NCBI GenBank assembly: GCA_022627515.1 | Contig: JAKEGK010000113.1 | Span: 1-37,467 of the forward strand | Direction: 5' to 3' | DNA from: Gammaproteobacteria bacterium | GTDB taxonomy: Bacteria; Pseudomonadota; Gammaproteobacteria; SZUA-152 | Length of the DNA stretch: 37,467 nucleotides | Part shown: positions 10,673 to 20,327 of the stretch, piece by piece | Layout of the letters: every line of letters starts with the position of its first letter | Position numbering within the stretch: the first letter of the stretch is position 1 | Position numbers and translations under genes: made by a program | The notes under the pieces: model-generated | What the model was told of the DNA's origin: nothing | Database searches by the model: none | The model's input: the letters and a program-made list of their open reading frames with translations, nothing else

Positions 10673-10997
10673 CCCAAATAGTTCCGTGTTCGATTTTCAA
10701 TGGCAGCGATGTCAATGACGCGCCGGCGCAGGGTCCCCGCACACAATAACCATCCTGAATTCGAAACAGCGCGCCGTGCGTGGAACACTGGATGTACCGG
10801 TTGTCGATATCCAAAAATTGGCTGGGTAGCCAGTTCAGAGTAACGCCTGTATGCGGGCAACGATTTTTATAGGCATGGAATTGCCCGTTGGTATTGATGA
10901 TAAACAATTCCAGAGGACCTTGCGCCGTTTCAATGGTAAATTCCTTAGCGGCGCCGGCGGCGATGGAATCAGCGCGCGTGACGGATTGCCATGACAT
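10659..10997 (-). CDS. Rieske (2Fe-2S) domain protein
   Basis: CPHTGVTLNW and CSTHGALFRIQDGYCVRGPC Rieske motifs; overlaps the DUF3047 gene by 14 bp. Confidence 0.85.
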   Translation of the reverse strand: MSWQSVTRADSIAAGAAKEFTIETAQGPLELFIINTNGQFHAYKNRCPHTGVTLNWLPSQFLDIDNRYIQCSTHGALFRIQDGYCVRGPCAGASLTSLPLKIEHGTIWVEIA

Positions 10998-11033
10998 AAT
11001 GGATAACTGAAAAAAGAAAATATTACAAAACTG

Positions 11034-11669
11034 CTAGATCCATTCGCCGGACCATGTTTTACGTAATTGCTGCCACAGGGTTTCCGGATTTTCCTCGAAG
11101 ACAATACTGGTATCAGTATCGACAATAATCCAGTCGCCGCGTTTGATTTCTGCCTGCAACTGGCCAGGCGCCCAGCCCGCATAACCCGCATAGGCGCGGG
11201 TCGCTTCGCCGTCTATGGCTTTGGGCAAGCCATGTATAACGGCATCCAGGCCCACGGTAAAATATATATCATTGATTACCTGTTTCATGCCGGTATGGGG
11301 CCGTTTGGTTTTCATCAGGACGAATATGCCGTCAGTTTTGACCGGGCCGCCAAGATACAGCGGCTGGCTGATGTCTTTCAGTTCCTTTACTGCCGGGAAT
11401 GCTTCATTTAACGGCAGGTTTGCGGAGCGGTTGATGGTGATGCCGGTGGCGCCCAGGGCTGAACTATAGTGAGTTATCAGGATCACGGTTTCCTTAAAAC
11501 TGGTTTGCGCGAGGTTGTCGGTAGCGACGAGGAAACGGCCCTTTTTGGGTTCCAGTTGCGGACCAGCAACCGGAATGAGAAACGCCATGCATTGCGCGCT
11601 GAATAAAAATAAAATCAGCAGATACAACGTATTCAGTATTGATTTTTTAAAACTGTGTCTGCAGTCCAT
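11034..11669 (-). CDS. YqgE/AlgH family protein
   Basis: GRFLVATDNLAQTSFKETVILITHYSSALGATGITINRSANLPL...LYLGGPV...RAYAGYAGWAPGQLQAEIKRGDWI. Confidence 0.88.
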   Translation of the reverse strand: MDCRHSFKKSILNTLYLLILFLFSAQCMAFLIPVAGPQLEPKKGRFLVATDNLAQTSFKETVILITHYSSALGATGITINRSANLPLNEAFPAVKELKDISQPLYLGGPVKTDGIFVLMKTKRPHTGMKQVINDIYFTVGLDAVIHGLPKAIDGEATRAYAGYAGWAPGQLQAEIKRGDWIIVDTDTSIVFEENPETLWQQLRKTWSGEWI

Positions 11670-11850
11670 GACGATTACATGCGCACAATAAAATGTTTCA
11701 AGTCAAACACGCTTAATCAAAGTGAAACGCCGGCGCGGACACCGGCGCTAGAGGTACTAAGTATAACCCAGAACGAGAATCAGGTGAGCAGTCAGGAATA
11801 TTTTCCGATTTAACCGGGGCGTTTGATGTGGGTATTTTGGTGGTTGCGTA

Positions 11851-12726
11851 TCACACCGATTCAACAGCATTACTGCCGTTGTCCCGCGCCGCATCCAGCG
11901 CCTGATGGGCTTTGCGCAACAGTAACACCGAGTCATTGCCTTTTTCCCAGGAGGTGACGCCGAAATTGGCCTCTAAATGAAACGATGTATTTTCATGTTG
12001 GACCTGGAGTTCCGCGACCTGGGCGCAAATTTTATTCGCCAGATGCACGGCGGAAGGTTTGTCGGTTTCCGGTAAAATAAAAACAAAGCGGTTGTATTCC
12101 ACACGGCTGACGATATCCGCCCAGCGCATCTGATCTTTGAGCAGCCGGCTTACCTCGACAACCGAATGACTGGCTGCGTCGGGTCCGAAATCATCCACGA
12201 TCGAGTCGAGATTGGTCAATTCCATTGTGATCACCGACAAATTATTATTGTAGCGCCGGCTGCGTGATACCAGTGGTTCCAGATGTTGCAGCATCGCGCG
12301 GTGATTCAACAGGCCACTTTCGCGGTCAACGGTGGAAAGTTGGTTCAATTGTTCGGTGAGTTTCTCCTGCTCAGCCAGCAGGGAAGAGACTTCCGATATA
12401 TCCGAATATACTGTAGCGGTGTAAGCCGCGTCTCCGCCGGCGTTTAGCGCGATGGATTGGTGTTTTAACCAGCGATCCGGCATGTTTTCACCGCCGGGCA
12501 CCAGCACTGTGTCGGACGCTTCCGTTATCGGACGAAGCTTGCTGCCTTTCAATTCCGGCAGAGAATTTTGCAGCAGGTTGCCGCGTGAGTCATTGAGAAA
12601 CCTGGCCAGCGTTTCGTTACACCAGACAATATTTCCGTTACGGTCCGATACCGCGATTCCGACGGGCACGTTTTCCAGTAACTCTGTGGCCAATTCCATG
12701 GTAATTTGATTCTTACCCGATTTCAT
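11851..12726 (-). CDS. PAS-GGDEF-like protein with degenerate active site
   Basis: PAS-like N-terminus (VPVGIAVSDRNGNIVWCNETLARFL). GGDEF fold, but the signature is RVEYNRFVFILPE instead of RxGGDEFxxxLP. Confidence 0.8.
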   Translation of the reverse strand: MKSGKNQITMELATELLENVPVGIAVSDRNGNIVWCNETLARFLNDSRGNLLQNSLPELKGSKLRPITEASDTVLVPGGENMPDRWLKHQSIALNAGGDAAYTATVYSDISEVSSLLAEQEKLTEQLNQLSTVDRESGLLNHRAMLQHLEPLVSRSRRYNNNLSVITMELTNLDSIVDDFGPDAASHSVVEVSRLLKDQMRWADIVSRVEYNRFVFILPETDKPSAVHLANKICAQVAELQVQHENTSFHLEANFGVTSWEKGNDSVLLLRKAHQALDAARDNGSNAVESV

Positions 12727-13213
12727 TGTTTTACTCCACCCTTGAACCTGTGTTCACCTTAGATATAGCCGAATAACGAAGCCGTCAAAATGCTGGCGTA
12801 CGCCTGTTCAACATATCTAAGCCAATGTTTTCCCGATAGTTAGTATCTAATGATAGGAGAAAAATTCGTAAAATGTTAAGAATTTTAATGGATTTTGCCT
12901 CCCTCCTGTCTTTTCTGTCAGGTATTAGTCCCGTTATCGCATTGAAAACGGCCCCACTGCCAAAATCCGCAATAACTTCTTCGGCAAGTTCGGTTGTAGC
13001 CTTGAGCCGCTGCCGTCCAAATTGTGATCCACCATCAGGCGCGCAGTGAACCAAATCACGATCTGGCCGGCGCGTAACGTTAATTAATGGGAAATTAGTA
13101 CTCAATAAAACAATTTATATGCCGAAAACTTAGGTGGGATGAACCGCCCAATGCAATTGACTAATTATTGAATTTCTTGAATTTTTTGACACTGACAGAT
13201 TTTTGGCCACAGC

Positions 13214-16060
13214 ATGCTGGTATCGACGATAAATACAAACGGATCGGGTGAGATTGATCTGAAAGCCATCAAGAACCGTTTTCTTGAAATCAACCAGCAT
13301 CGTTTGCAAAGAACCCAGGATTCCCTGAAATGGAAGCAGCGCAATTTCCTGAACCTGTTGCCGTTGTTTTTTCATGTCAATCACAAGCAATTGCCCGGTT
13401 ATGTGTCCGGGGAAGCGCCTGCTGGAATTTCACTCTACACGCCGTATAAAACCAGCATCGAAGCGGCAAAAAGTCTCAGTAATGATTTCGTCTATAAGGA
13501 AGCCGCGCTCGCCAAGCGAGACATTCATTCGCTGTTTATCATGGGCAGCGTGGGCACCATCGCCCAGTCAGACCAAAGCGATTTCGATATCTGGCTTTGT
13601 TACAACCCAACGTTGGACGCCAATCAGCTGACCGAACTGCGGGTCAAATGTGACTATATCGAAGTCTGGGCGGAAAGCATTGGCCTGGAAGTGCATTTTT
13701 TTCCAATGGATGCGGATAAATTCCGCAGGGGCGAAGTGCATCAGCTCAGCAGCGAAAGCAGCGGCACTACCCAGCACCACTTGTTGCTGGAAGAGTTTTA
13801 CCGCACCGGAATTCTGCTCGCAGGCCGGTTTCCTGTCTGGTGGCTGGTGCCGCCCGACCAGGAAAAGAATTATGATGAATTTGTGCACCATTTGGTAAAT
13901 AACCGCGTAGTCGACCCGGATGAAGTGATTGACTTTGGCGGTCTATCCAAAGTGCCGGTAGAGGAATTCTTTGGCGCGGGATTGTGGCAGGTCTATAAAG
14001 GAATCGACTCGCCGTATAAATCGGTGCTGAAAATCCTGCTCATGGAAACCTATGCAGGAAGTTATCCCAATTGTGAATTGCTGAGCCAGCATTTCAAGCA
14101 AAAAGTCTATGATGGCCTGACCGACCTCAACGCGCTTGATCCTTACAGTATCCTGATCCGGCGCCTCGAGGAATATCTGATAAAGCGTGGCGAAAAAGAG
14201 CGCCTCGAACTGATCCGGCGCTGTTTCTATTTCAAGGTTAACGTGCCGCTGAGTACGCCCGCAAAAAGCAAGGATGACTGGCGGCGTGATTGCCTGAAGG
14301 AGTTGGCGGCGGGCTGGGGCTGGAGCTCGGAACACATCGCGGAGCTGGATAAACACGATGAATGGAAAATTCACAGGGTATTGCAGGAAAGAAAAGTCCT
14401 GGTAGAAGACCTGACTCAAAGCTACATGTTTTTATCCAGGTTTGCGCGCAACAATGCGGGACTTTCGAGGATCAGTCAGAAAGACTTGAACGCTCTGGGC
14501 CGGAAACTCTATGCCGCGTTCGAGAAGAAGCCCGGCAAAATCGAGCTGGTGAACCGGGGTGTATCCGCCAACATCGTCGAACGCAAGCTCACGCTGCAGC
14601 AATCCACCGCCAAGTCCGGCGCGGAAACCTGGTTGTTGCTGAATGAAACCGTAAATCCGGCAACCAACCGCGCGGAAGTAACGCCTATTAAGCGTGGCAG
14701 CAGCGCGGTGGAGCTGTTGACATGGTGCCACTTCAATCAGCTGATCAATCCCAGCACTATCATAGCCCTGGATACGAAAGGCGGCTTCCTGAAAGTGGAA
14801 GAAGTAAAAAATATAATGGACGCGCTGGAGCAGCAATTTGCCGGCGGGCGCCTGCCCGACACCAGCATTGACAACCTGGAAAAATCGCCGGTGGCTGTCA
14901 ATACCTGTCTGTTCATTAACGTGGGAACCGATCCGCTGCGGGGTAATTCGCGCCGCGGCAGCCTGGTTGCCGAGGAAGATGGCGATATTCTCAATCTGCC
15001 AGGCGCATCCGCCAACCTGGCGCTGACCTTTGACCTGGTGATCGTGACAAGCTGGCAGGAAATTCTGACTTACCGTTACTCGGGCGTGGACGGCCTGCTG
15101 GACTGCCTGTGCCAGCTGCTGCGCTGGAATTTAAATAACAAAAAAGAGCAGCGCAATAAAATCGCGGCCTATAACTTTTCGTTTGCGCAAGGCGCGCAAT
15201 TGGTGCGCCGCATCCAGCAACTGGTTACCGATGTATTGAACGCTTATTTTCATAACAATACGCTTAACGATGTGCGTTATATCCTGGAAGCCCAGCAGTC
15301 ATATTTCGATATCAATCACGAAGGGGATAACTTTTATTACGTGAGAGCGGATACCGAACGGGAGTTTTTTAACAAGTTATCAGAACCAAAAGCGGGTATT
15401 AACAGGTTTGTAGTGGATCAACAGGCTTTCAAGGGCACGATAGCCGCGGAGGTGTTCGCGCGCAATACACCGGGCAAGATTCAGTTATTCTACGAAGTGG
15501 CCGGGCAGCTTGCCAGTATTTATGTTCTGGATGAACAGGGCGCCGCATTCTATCAAAAGCTGCCTTTCCATGAAGATCTTGCCTTGATTAACCAGTATAT
15601 GGCGTTCTTTGACACCGTGCTTAACCGCCAGGCCATGGCGCATAACAATAAATACTATGCTGGCATGCTGGAAAACATCGAGTTTTACCGTGTTAAACGC
15701 CTGCCGGATGGCAAGTGTGATTTCATCAGGCAGGAAAGCAGCTACGAAAAAAACAAACGCGCTTATTTTCATGTTCAGGTGGTGGGAAGTGTTATCGATC
15801 AGAAAACGGTGTTTACCATGTACACCGAGGATAAGGAATATTCTTCGCTGGATTATGGCATCAACCTGTTCCGGGAAGTCGCCAAATATGTGTTGCGGCG
15901 CCGGCCCAGCGGCGAACGCTATCCGATTTACATCACGGACCTCGATCTCGCGCCAGCCTTGCTGGGCGAGCGCGCGTCCAGCCAGTTCCAGATTATTGAA
16001 TACCTCAATTTCAAAAAACGTATCGAGGAAAAATTAAATTACGAACTGGAGCATTGCTAG
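13214..16060 (+). CDS. cyaA: Class I adenylate cyclase
   Basis: 948 aa; MGSVGTIAQSDQSDFDIWLCYNP, GLEVHFFPMDADKFRRGE, SESSGTTQHHLLLEEFYRTGILLAGR, PYKSVLKILLMETYA are typical CyaA motifs. Confidence 0.93.
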   Translation: MLVSTINTNGSGEIDLKAIKNRFLEINQHRLQRTQDSLKWKQRNFLNLLPLFFHVNHKQLPGYVSGEAPAGISLYTPYKTSIEAAKSLSNDFVYKEAALAKRDIHSLFIMGSVGTIAQSDQSDFDIWLCYNPTLDANQLTELRVKCDYIEVWAESIGLEVHFFPMDADKFRRGEVHQLSSESSGTTQHHLLLEEFYRTGILLAGRFPVWWLVPPDQEKNYDEFVHHLVNNRVVDPDEVIDFGGLSKVPVEEFFGAGLWQVYKGIDSPYKSVLKILLMETYAGSYPNCELLSQHFKQKVYDGLTDLNALDPYSILIRRLEEYLIKRGEKERLELIRRCFYFKVNVPLSTPAKSKDDWRRDCLKELAAGWGWSSEHIAELDKHDEWKIHRVLQERKVLVEDLTQSYMFLSRFARNNAGLSRISQKDLNALGRKLYAAFEKKPGKIELVNRGVSANIVERKLTLQQSTAKSGAETWLLLNETVNPATNRAEVTPIKRGSSAVELLTWCHFNQLINPSTIIALDTKGGFLKVEEVKNIMDALEQQFAGGRLPDTSIDNLEKSPVAVNTCLFINVGTDPLRGNSRRGSLVAEEDGDILNLPGASANLALTFDLVIVTSWQEILTYRYSGVDGLLDCLCQLLRWNLNNKKEQRNKIAAYNFSFAQGAQLVRRIQQLVTDVLNAYFHNNTLNDVRYILEAQQSYFDINHEGDNFYYVRADTEREFFNKLSEPKAGINRFVVDQQAFKGTIAAEVFARNTPGKIQLFYEVAGQLASIYVLDEQGAAFYQKLPFHEDLALINQYMAFFDTVLNRQAMAHNNKYYAGMLENIEFYRVKRLPDGKCDFIRQESSYEKNKRAYFHVQVVGSVIDQKTVFTMYTEDKEYSSLDYGINLFREVAKYVLRRRPSGERYPIYITDLDLAPALLGERASSQFQIIEYLNFKKRIEEKLNYELEHC

Positions 16061-16079
16061 CCCGGCACGGTATGGCGGC

Positions 16080-16745
16080 TCAACGGCGCGCTATCACCTG
16101 TTTTAACCACTGACTGATATCGGCAATTTCTTCCGCGCAAACGGAATGCTCCATCGCGTAGGTTTTCCACTCCACCTGATACCCCAGCGTTTCCAGTAAC
16201 TCCTTTGAAACCTGTCCCGCACTGAACGGCACCACCGGGTCATAAGTTCCGTGCCCCATGAATATGGGCAATTCAGCTTTTTGCGCCGCTTTGGGCGCCG
16301 CGAGTTCATTGATCAGCGGCAGGTAGCAAGATAATGCGATGATGCCGGCAAACTGTTCCGCTGCACGCAGCCCGATATGCAAGGCCATGGCGCCGCCCTG
16401 GGAGAAACCGGCCAGGATAATCCTGTTGGTGTCAATGCCCTGTTGCACCTGATCCTGAATGATGCCGTTGATGAGTTTCGCGGATTTCAGGATTCCTGCC
16501 TTGTCCTGCTGGGCGGTGAGGTCGGGGGATATCACATCGTACCAGGCCCGCATGACATAGCCCGCATTGATGGTAACCGGCTGCCGGGGCGCGTGGGGAA
16601 AAATGAAACGGACGGCGGGTTTGCCGGCCAAATTCAATTGCGGCACGACGGGATAAAAATCAAAGCCGTCGGCTCCCAGGCCGTGCAGCCAGATGACGCA
16701 GTATTCAGGCGCGGTTCCTGTTTCAGTCAGTTCATAATCCAGCAT
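16080..16745 (-). CDS. Alpha/beta hydrolase, carboxylesterase/phospholipase family
   Basis: WLHGLGADGFDF, GFSQGGAMALH, MGHGTYDPVVPF. Confidence 0.9.
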   Translation of the reverse strand: MLDYELTETGTAPEYCVIWLHGLGADGFDFYPVVPQLNLAGKPAVRFIFPHAPRQPVTINAGYVMRAWYDVISPDLTAQQDKAGILKSAKLINGIIQDQVQQGIDTNRIILAGFSQGGAMALHIGLRAAEQFAGIIALSCYLPLINELAAPKAAQKAELPIFMGHGTYDPVVPFSAGQVSKELLETLGYQVEWKTYAMEHSVCAEEIADISQWLKQVIARR

Positions 16746-16984
16746 GTATTTACCTTTGCTACTATCCGTACTCTTCCCAGTAAAACCGCCAAGATTACTC
16801 CAGCGGCCTGGCTGAGTTCAAGACCGGGGCGGGCTTTGTTGCGCGGCGCGGGGCCAAAGGACTGTCAATTAAAAGCCAGCGCGCCGGTTTTTTTATTGGT
16901 ACAATTGTGACACTTTCATTTCAGGATTGGCCGGGTGCGATGAGCTGTCATAGTGTGAACTTTTATAGTATGAACATTTATAAA

Positions 16985-17131
16985 ATGAGAACAGGGATTA
17001 CCGGTGTCATGATTATTGTCATTGCCTTGCTGGCTGCATGCGGCCAGAAAGGCGATTTGTATTTGCCGGACGAAGAAGAACAAAGACAAACTGAGCAACA
17101 GAAAAAGAAGAAGACCGAAACCAGTCAATAA
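16985..17131 (+). CDS. lptM: LPS assembly lipoprotein LptM-like (YifL)
   Basis: Short lipoprotein MRTGITGVMIIVIALLAACGQKGDLYLPDEE with the CGQKGDLYLP signature, directly upstream of lysA. Confidence 0.85.
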   Translation: MRTGITGVMIIVIALLAACGQKGDLYLPDEEEQRQTEQQKKKKTETSQ

Positions 17132-17192
17132 CGGCTTGGCGCAAGCGAAAAAACGTAACAAACAAAACAGCGTAAACAGGTGTTATTAACGT

Positions 17193-18443
17193 ATGGATTA
17201 TTTTGAATATAAAAATGACGTGTTGCATGCGGAAAGCGTGGATTTGCGCGCCATCGCCGGCGAAGTTGGCACGCCGTGTTATGTGTACTCGCGCAAAACC
17301 CTCGAGCGTCACTGGCATGCCTTTAATGATTTGTTTACCGGCCAGGACCACCTGGTGTGTTATGCCGTGAAAGCCAACTCCTCGCTGGCCGTATTGAATA
17401 TCCTGGCCCGGCTGGGTTCGGGATTTGACATTGTGTCGGGAGGCGAGCTGGAGCGCGTGTTAAAAGCCGGCGGTGATCCGCGCAAGGTGGTTTTTTCCGG
17501 CGTGGGCAAAACCGCGGCTGAAATGCGCCGCGCGCTGGAAGTAGGGATCTATTGTTTTAACGTCGAGTCGGTGGCGGAGCTTGAGCGGCTGAACCAGGTG
17601 GCAGGTGAAGTGGGAAAACCGGCGCCGGTATCAATCCGCGTCAATCCGGATGTCGACGCCAAAACCCATCCCTATATCTCCACCGGTCTGAAGCAGAACA
17701 AATTTGGTATCGACATTTCCAGCGCGCTTTCGATTTATCAACATGCCGCTCAGTTGCCGCATATTAATGTGGTGGGTGTCGATTGCCATATTGGCTCGCA
17801 ACTGAGCGACGTGAATCCCTTTGTCGATTCCGTGAAGCGTTTGCTGGTCTTGATTGAAGAACTGCAGGCCATGGGTATCACTTTGCGCCATGTTGATGTC
17901 GGCGGCGGATTGGGCATTACCTACCGCAATGAAACACCGCCCACGCCACAGGATTATGCCGCCGCTATTTTAAAAGTGTTAAAAGGGCAGGATTTAAAAA
18001 TCATCATGGAACCGGGGCGGGCCATCGCGGGTAACGCCGGCATTTTGTTAACCGGGGTGCTGTACATCAAGCCCGGCTCCGAAAAGAACTTTGCCATTGT
18101 CGACGCGGCAATGAATGACCTCGTGCGCCCGGCGCTCTATCAGGCCTGGCAGGCGATCATCCCCGTGCAACCGCGCGATGACGCCGCGCCCATGACATAC
18201 GATGTGGTGGGGCCGATCTGCGAAACCGGGGATTTCCTGGGCAAAGACCGTGAACTTGCAATTAAGGCCGGGGATTTGCTTGCCATCCGGTCGGCGGGCG
18301 CCTATGGTTTTAGCATGAGTTCCAACTACAATTCCCGGCCGCGCGCCGCCGAAGTCATGGCCGACGGCGACCGGTATTACGTGGTGCGCCAGCGCGAGAC
18401 GCTCGATGATCTGGTCAAAGGCGAGACCGTTTTGCCCAGCTGA
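17193..18443 (+). CDS. lysA: Diaminopimelate decarboxylase
   Basis: VCYAVKANSSLAVLNILARLGSGFDIVSGGEL (PLP lysine), HIGSQ, VDVGGGLGITY, EPGRAI, GPICETGDFL. Confidence 0.95.
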   Translation: MDYFEYKNDVLHAESVDLRAIAGEVGTPCYVYSRKTLERHWHAFNDLFTGQDHLVCYAVKANSSLAVLNILARLGSGFDIVSGGELERVLKAGGDPRKVVFSGVGKTAAEMRRALEVGIYCFNVESVAELERLNQVAGEVGKPAPVSIRVNPDVDAKTHPYISTGLKQNKFGIDISSALSIYQHAAQLPHINVVGVDCHIGSQLSDVNPFVDSVKRLLVLIEELQAMGITLRHVDVGGGLGITYRNETPPTPQDYAAAILKVLKGQDLKIIMEPGRAIAGNAGILLTGVLYIKPGSEKNFAIVDAAMNDLVRPALYQAWQAIIPVQPRDDAAPMTYDVVGPICETGDFLGKDRELAIKAGDLLAIRSAGAYGFSMSSNYNSRPRAAEVMADGDRYYVVRQRETLDDLVKGETVLPS

Positions 18444-18455
18444 TAAGGATTTTCA

Positions 18456-18527
18456 TCGCAAAGGCGCCAAGGCGCAGAGAATGAAGAATAAATAACACCC
18501 CTGTTTCTTTGCGTCTTCGCGTTAAAT
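18456..18527. repeat. Dispersed imperfect inverted repeat (cgcaaaggcgccaaggcgcagag ... tctttgcgtcttcgcg)
   Basis: Left arm ggcgccaaggcgcagaga pairs imperfectly with the reverse complement of tctttgcgtcttcgcgtt. Confidence 0.55.
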
Positions 18528-18598
18528 GTTGTGTGTGTATGAATGGGCGCTAAACTACGAAAATACAGCGAAGCAAAAACAGCAAAGTTACGACAGCA

Positions 18599-19261
18599 AT
18601 GGAACGGCAGCCAGAAACTGAATTGATGAATGAAGAAGAGCAGGCCAGAGCCTATGCGCTGGCTGACTTTTCCGAACCGCATGAGAATTTCGTCGAGCTG
18701 TTCAAGCAGTCTTTTCCCGGTGTGGTAGTGACTGGTGATGTGCTGGATCTGGGTTGTGGCCCGGCCGATATTGCCATTCGCTTTGCCAAACGCTTTCCGG
18801 ATTGTCAAATACTGGCAGTTGATGGCGCTGAAATGATGCTGAAGTTTGGGCAAGAGGCTATCGAAGCGGCCCGCCTCAGCCGTCAAATTACACTGAAAAA
18901 AATTTATTTACCAACCGATTCGCTGCCACATAAAACTTATCAAGCGATAATCAGTAACAGCCTGCTGCATCACTTGCAGGATCCGCGCGTGCTTTGGCAA
19001 ACCGTCAAACAGTATGCTCAACATGGCGCCAGTGTGTTTGTCATGGATTTGATGCGGCCCCGCTCCGAGTCCGCCGCCAGAGATCTTGTGGAAGAATACG
19101 CGGGCAATGAACCGGATATTCTTAAGCGTGACTTTTATCACTCACTCCTGGCGGCGTACACCGTGGGTGAAGTGGAAGAGCAACTGGAACGCGAAGTTTT
19201 GCTGGAATTCAGTGTCAAACCGGTGAGTGACCGGCACTTTATTGTGGCGGGAACGGTTTAA
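18599..19261 (+). CDS. Class I SAM-dependent methyltransferase
   Basis: VLDLGCGPADIAIRFAKRFPDCQILAVDGAEMML (motif I/II), SNSLLHHLQDPRVLW. Confidence 0.88.
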   Translation: MERQPETELMNEEEQARAYALADFSEPHENFVELFKQSFPGVVVTGDVLDLGCGPADIAIRFAKRFPDCQILAVDGAEMMLKFGQEAIEAARLSRQITLKKIYLPTDSLPHKTYQAIISNSLLHHLQDPRVLWQTVKQYAQHGASVFVMDLMRPRSESAARDLVEEYAGNEPDILKRDFYHSLLAAYTVGEVEEQLEREVLLEFSVKPVSDRHFIVAGTV

Positions 19262-19319
19262 ATTTTTTAATACGCTCCGCGCCATTGCGTCGTTGCGTCA
19301 AAGTACGGTAGAGCAAACG

Positions 19320-19775
19320 CTAGTTGTTAACTACTGGGAATCCCTTTTCCGTCCATTCTTCGATACCACCCCGGAACCAGAAAATATTCGCATAGCCATA
19401 GCTTACTGCTTTGCGCGCGGCCTTCATGCTATGTGGACAACTCAGGCCTTCACAATAAAAAACCACCGGCGTCAGTTTATCTGGCACCAGTTGGGATAGC
19501 GCCGCGGGCGAAGTATTGGTATCGGGTAACGAAATGGAGCCTTTGATGCTGCCTTCCTTGAAATGCCCGGAATGCCGCGAATCAATTAATACCAGATTAT
19601 CCATTTCAGTCATGAGGTCGGAAAGTTCTTCGGCGGTTATCGGCGTTGCGCCATCAATTACCTTGGGCGCTTCCCAGTCAGCGGTGATACCTGCTTGACC
19701 CGACATTAATAAAATAACGAATGTAACTGCCAATACTATTTGTTGTTTCATCTTCGATGCCTCGTTTTCCCCCAA
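19320..19775 (-). CDS. Periplasmic rhodanese-like domain protein
   Basis: Signal peptide; LIDSRHSGHFKEGSIKGSISLPD; VVFYCEGLSCPHSMKAARKAVSYGYANIFWFRGGIEEWTEKGFPV. Confidence 0.85.
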   Translation of the reverse strand: MGENEASKMKQQIVLAVTFVILLMSGQAGITADWEAPKVIDGATPITAEELSDLMTEMDNLVLIDSRHSGHFKEGSIKGSISLPDTNTSPAALSQLVPDKLTPVVFYCEGLSCPHSMKAARKAVSYGYANIFWFRGGIEEWTEKGFPVVNN

Positions 19776-19986
19776 TGCGAATAGGCCGTGGCATCCCTGA
19801 CCACACTTTCCTTCAGCTCTGAATCACTCGCTTATCTGTGTAAGCTCGTCCATTAGAAAACCGGGTTAAATATAAGTTTAGGCCAAATATCAGGAAGAGC
19901 GGTGTAACAGATTGACCTGACGCATAAAACGGCGGGATCGAAATCGACTAAACAGTACACAGTTAGTGGAAAACCAGTGAATTAAC

Positions 19987-19995
19987 TGTGGATAA
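19987..19995 (-). promoter_or_regulatory. Consensus DnaA box upstream of nrdJ
   Basis: tgtggataa, the reverse complement of TTATCCACA. Confidence 0.5.
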
Positions 19996-20009
19996 CTTGT
20001 GAACGACAA

Positions 20010-20025
20010 ACACTACATATTGTGG
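20010..20025. promoter_or_regulatory. Candidate NrdR box (weak)
   Basis: acactacatattgtgg, about 14/16 to acaCwAtATaTwGtgt. Confidence 0.45.
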
Positions 20026-20144
20026 TTTGAATAATTTTTACTCTTGACGCCCCGGGTTAGTGAAATTGTTGATTTTTCGAGAAAAACTTAATAAGTCACT
20101 GATTATTAAAGATAATAAATATTACGAAAATATGAAAATCAAAG

Positions 20145-20173
20145 TTGACAGTATGTTGATTGCCTCCTATGCT
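20145..20173 (+). promoter_or_regulatory. Sigma70-type promoter for nrdJ
   Basis: TTGACA, 17-nt spacer, TATGCT. Confidence 0.65.
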
Positions 20174-20183
20174 TTACACCTCA

Positions 20184-20199
20184 ACACAATATCTTGTGT
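20184..20199. promoter_or_regulatory. Candidate NrdR box just downstream of the -10
   Basis: acacaatatcttgtgt, 15/16 to acaCwAtATaTwGtgt; near-perfect palindrome. Confidence 0.65.
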
Positions 20200-20327
20200 T
20201 TTGATTCCGTGGAAGCTGGATTAATTTCGGTTATTAACTTATTGCGTTCACGGAGATTGTTATCAGTTTTGTTATCACGCTAAGTGATATCAGTCCAAAA
20301 CAAAAATACCGGGAGAAATAAGGAATT

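Noticed and set aside
19790-20327. Possible cobalamin riboswitch upstream of the B12-dependent RNR
   Set aside because: No B12-box (GCCACTG-like) or long structured leader recognised by eye; NrdR/DnaA sites explain the region better.
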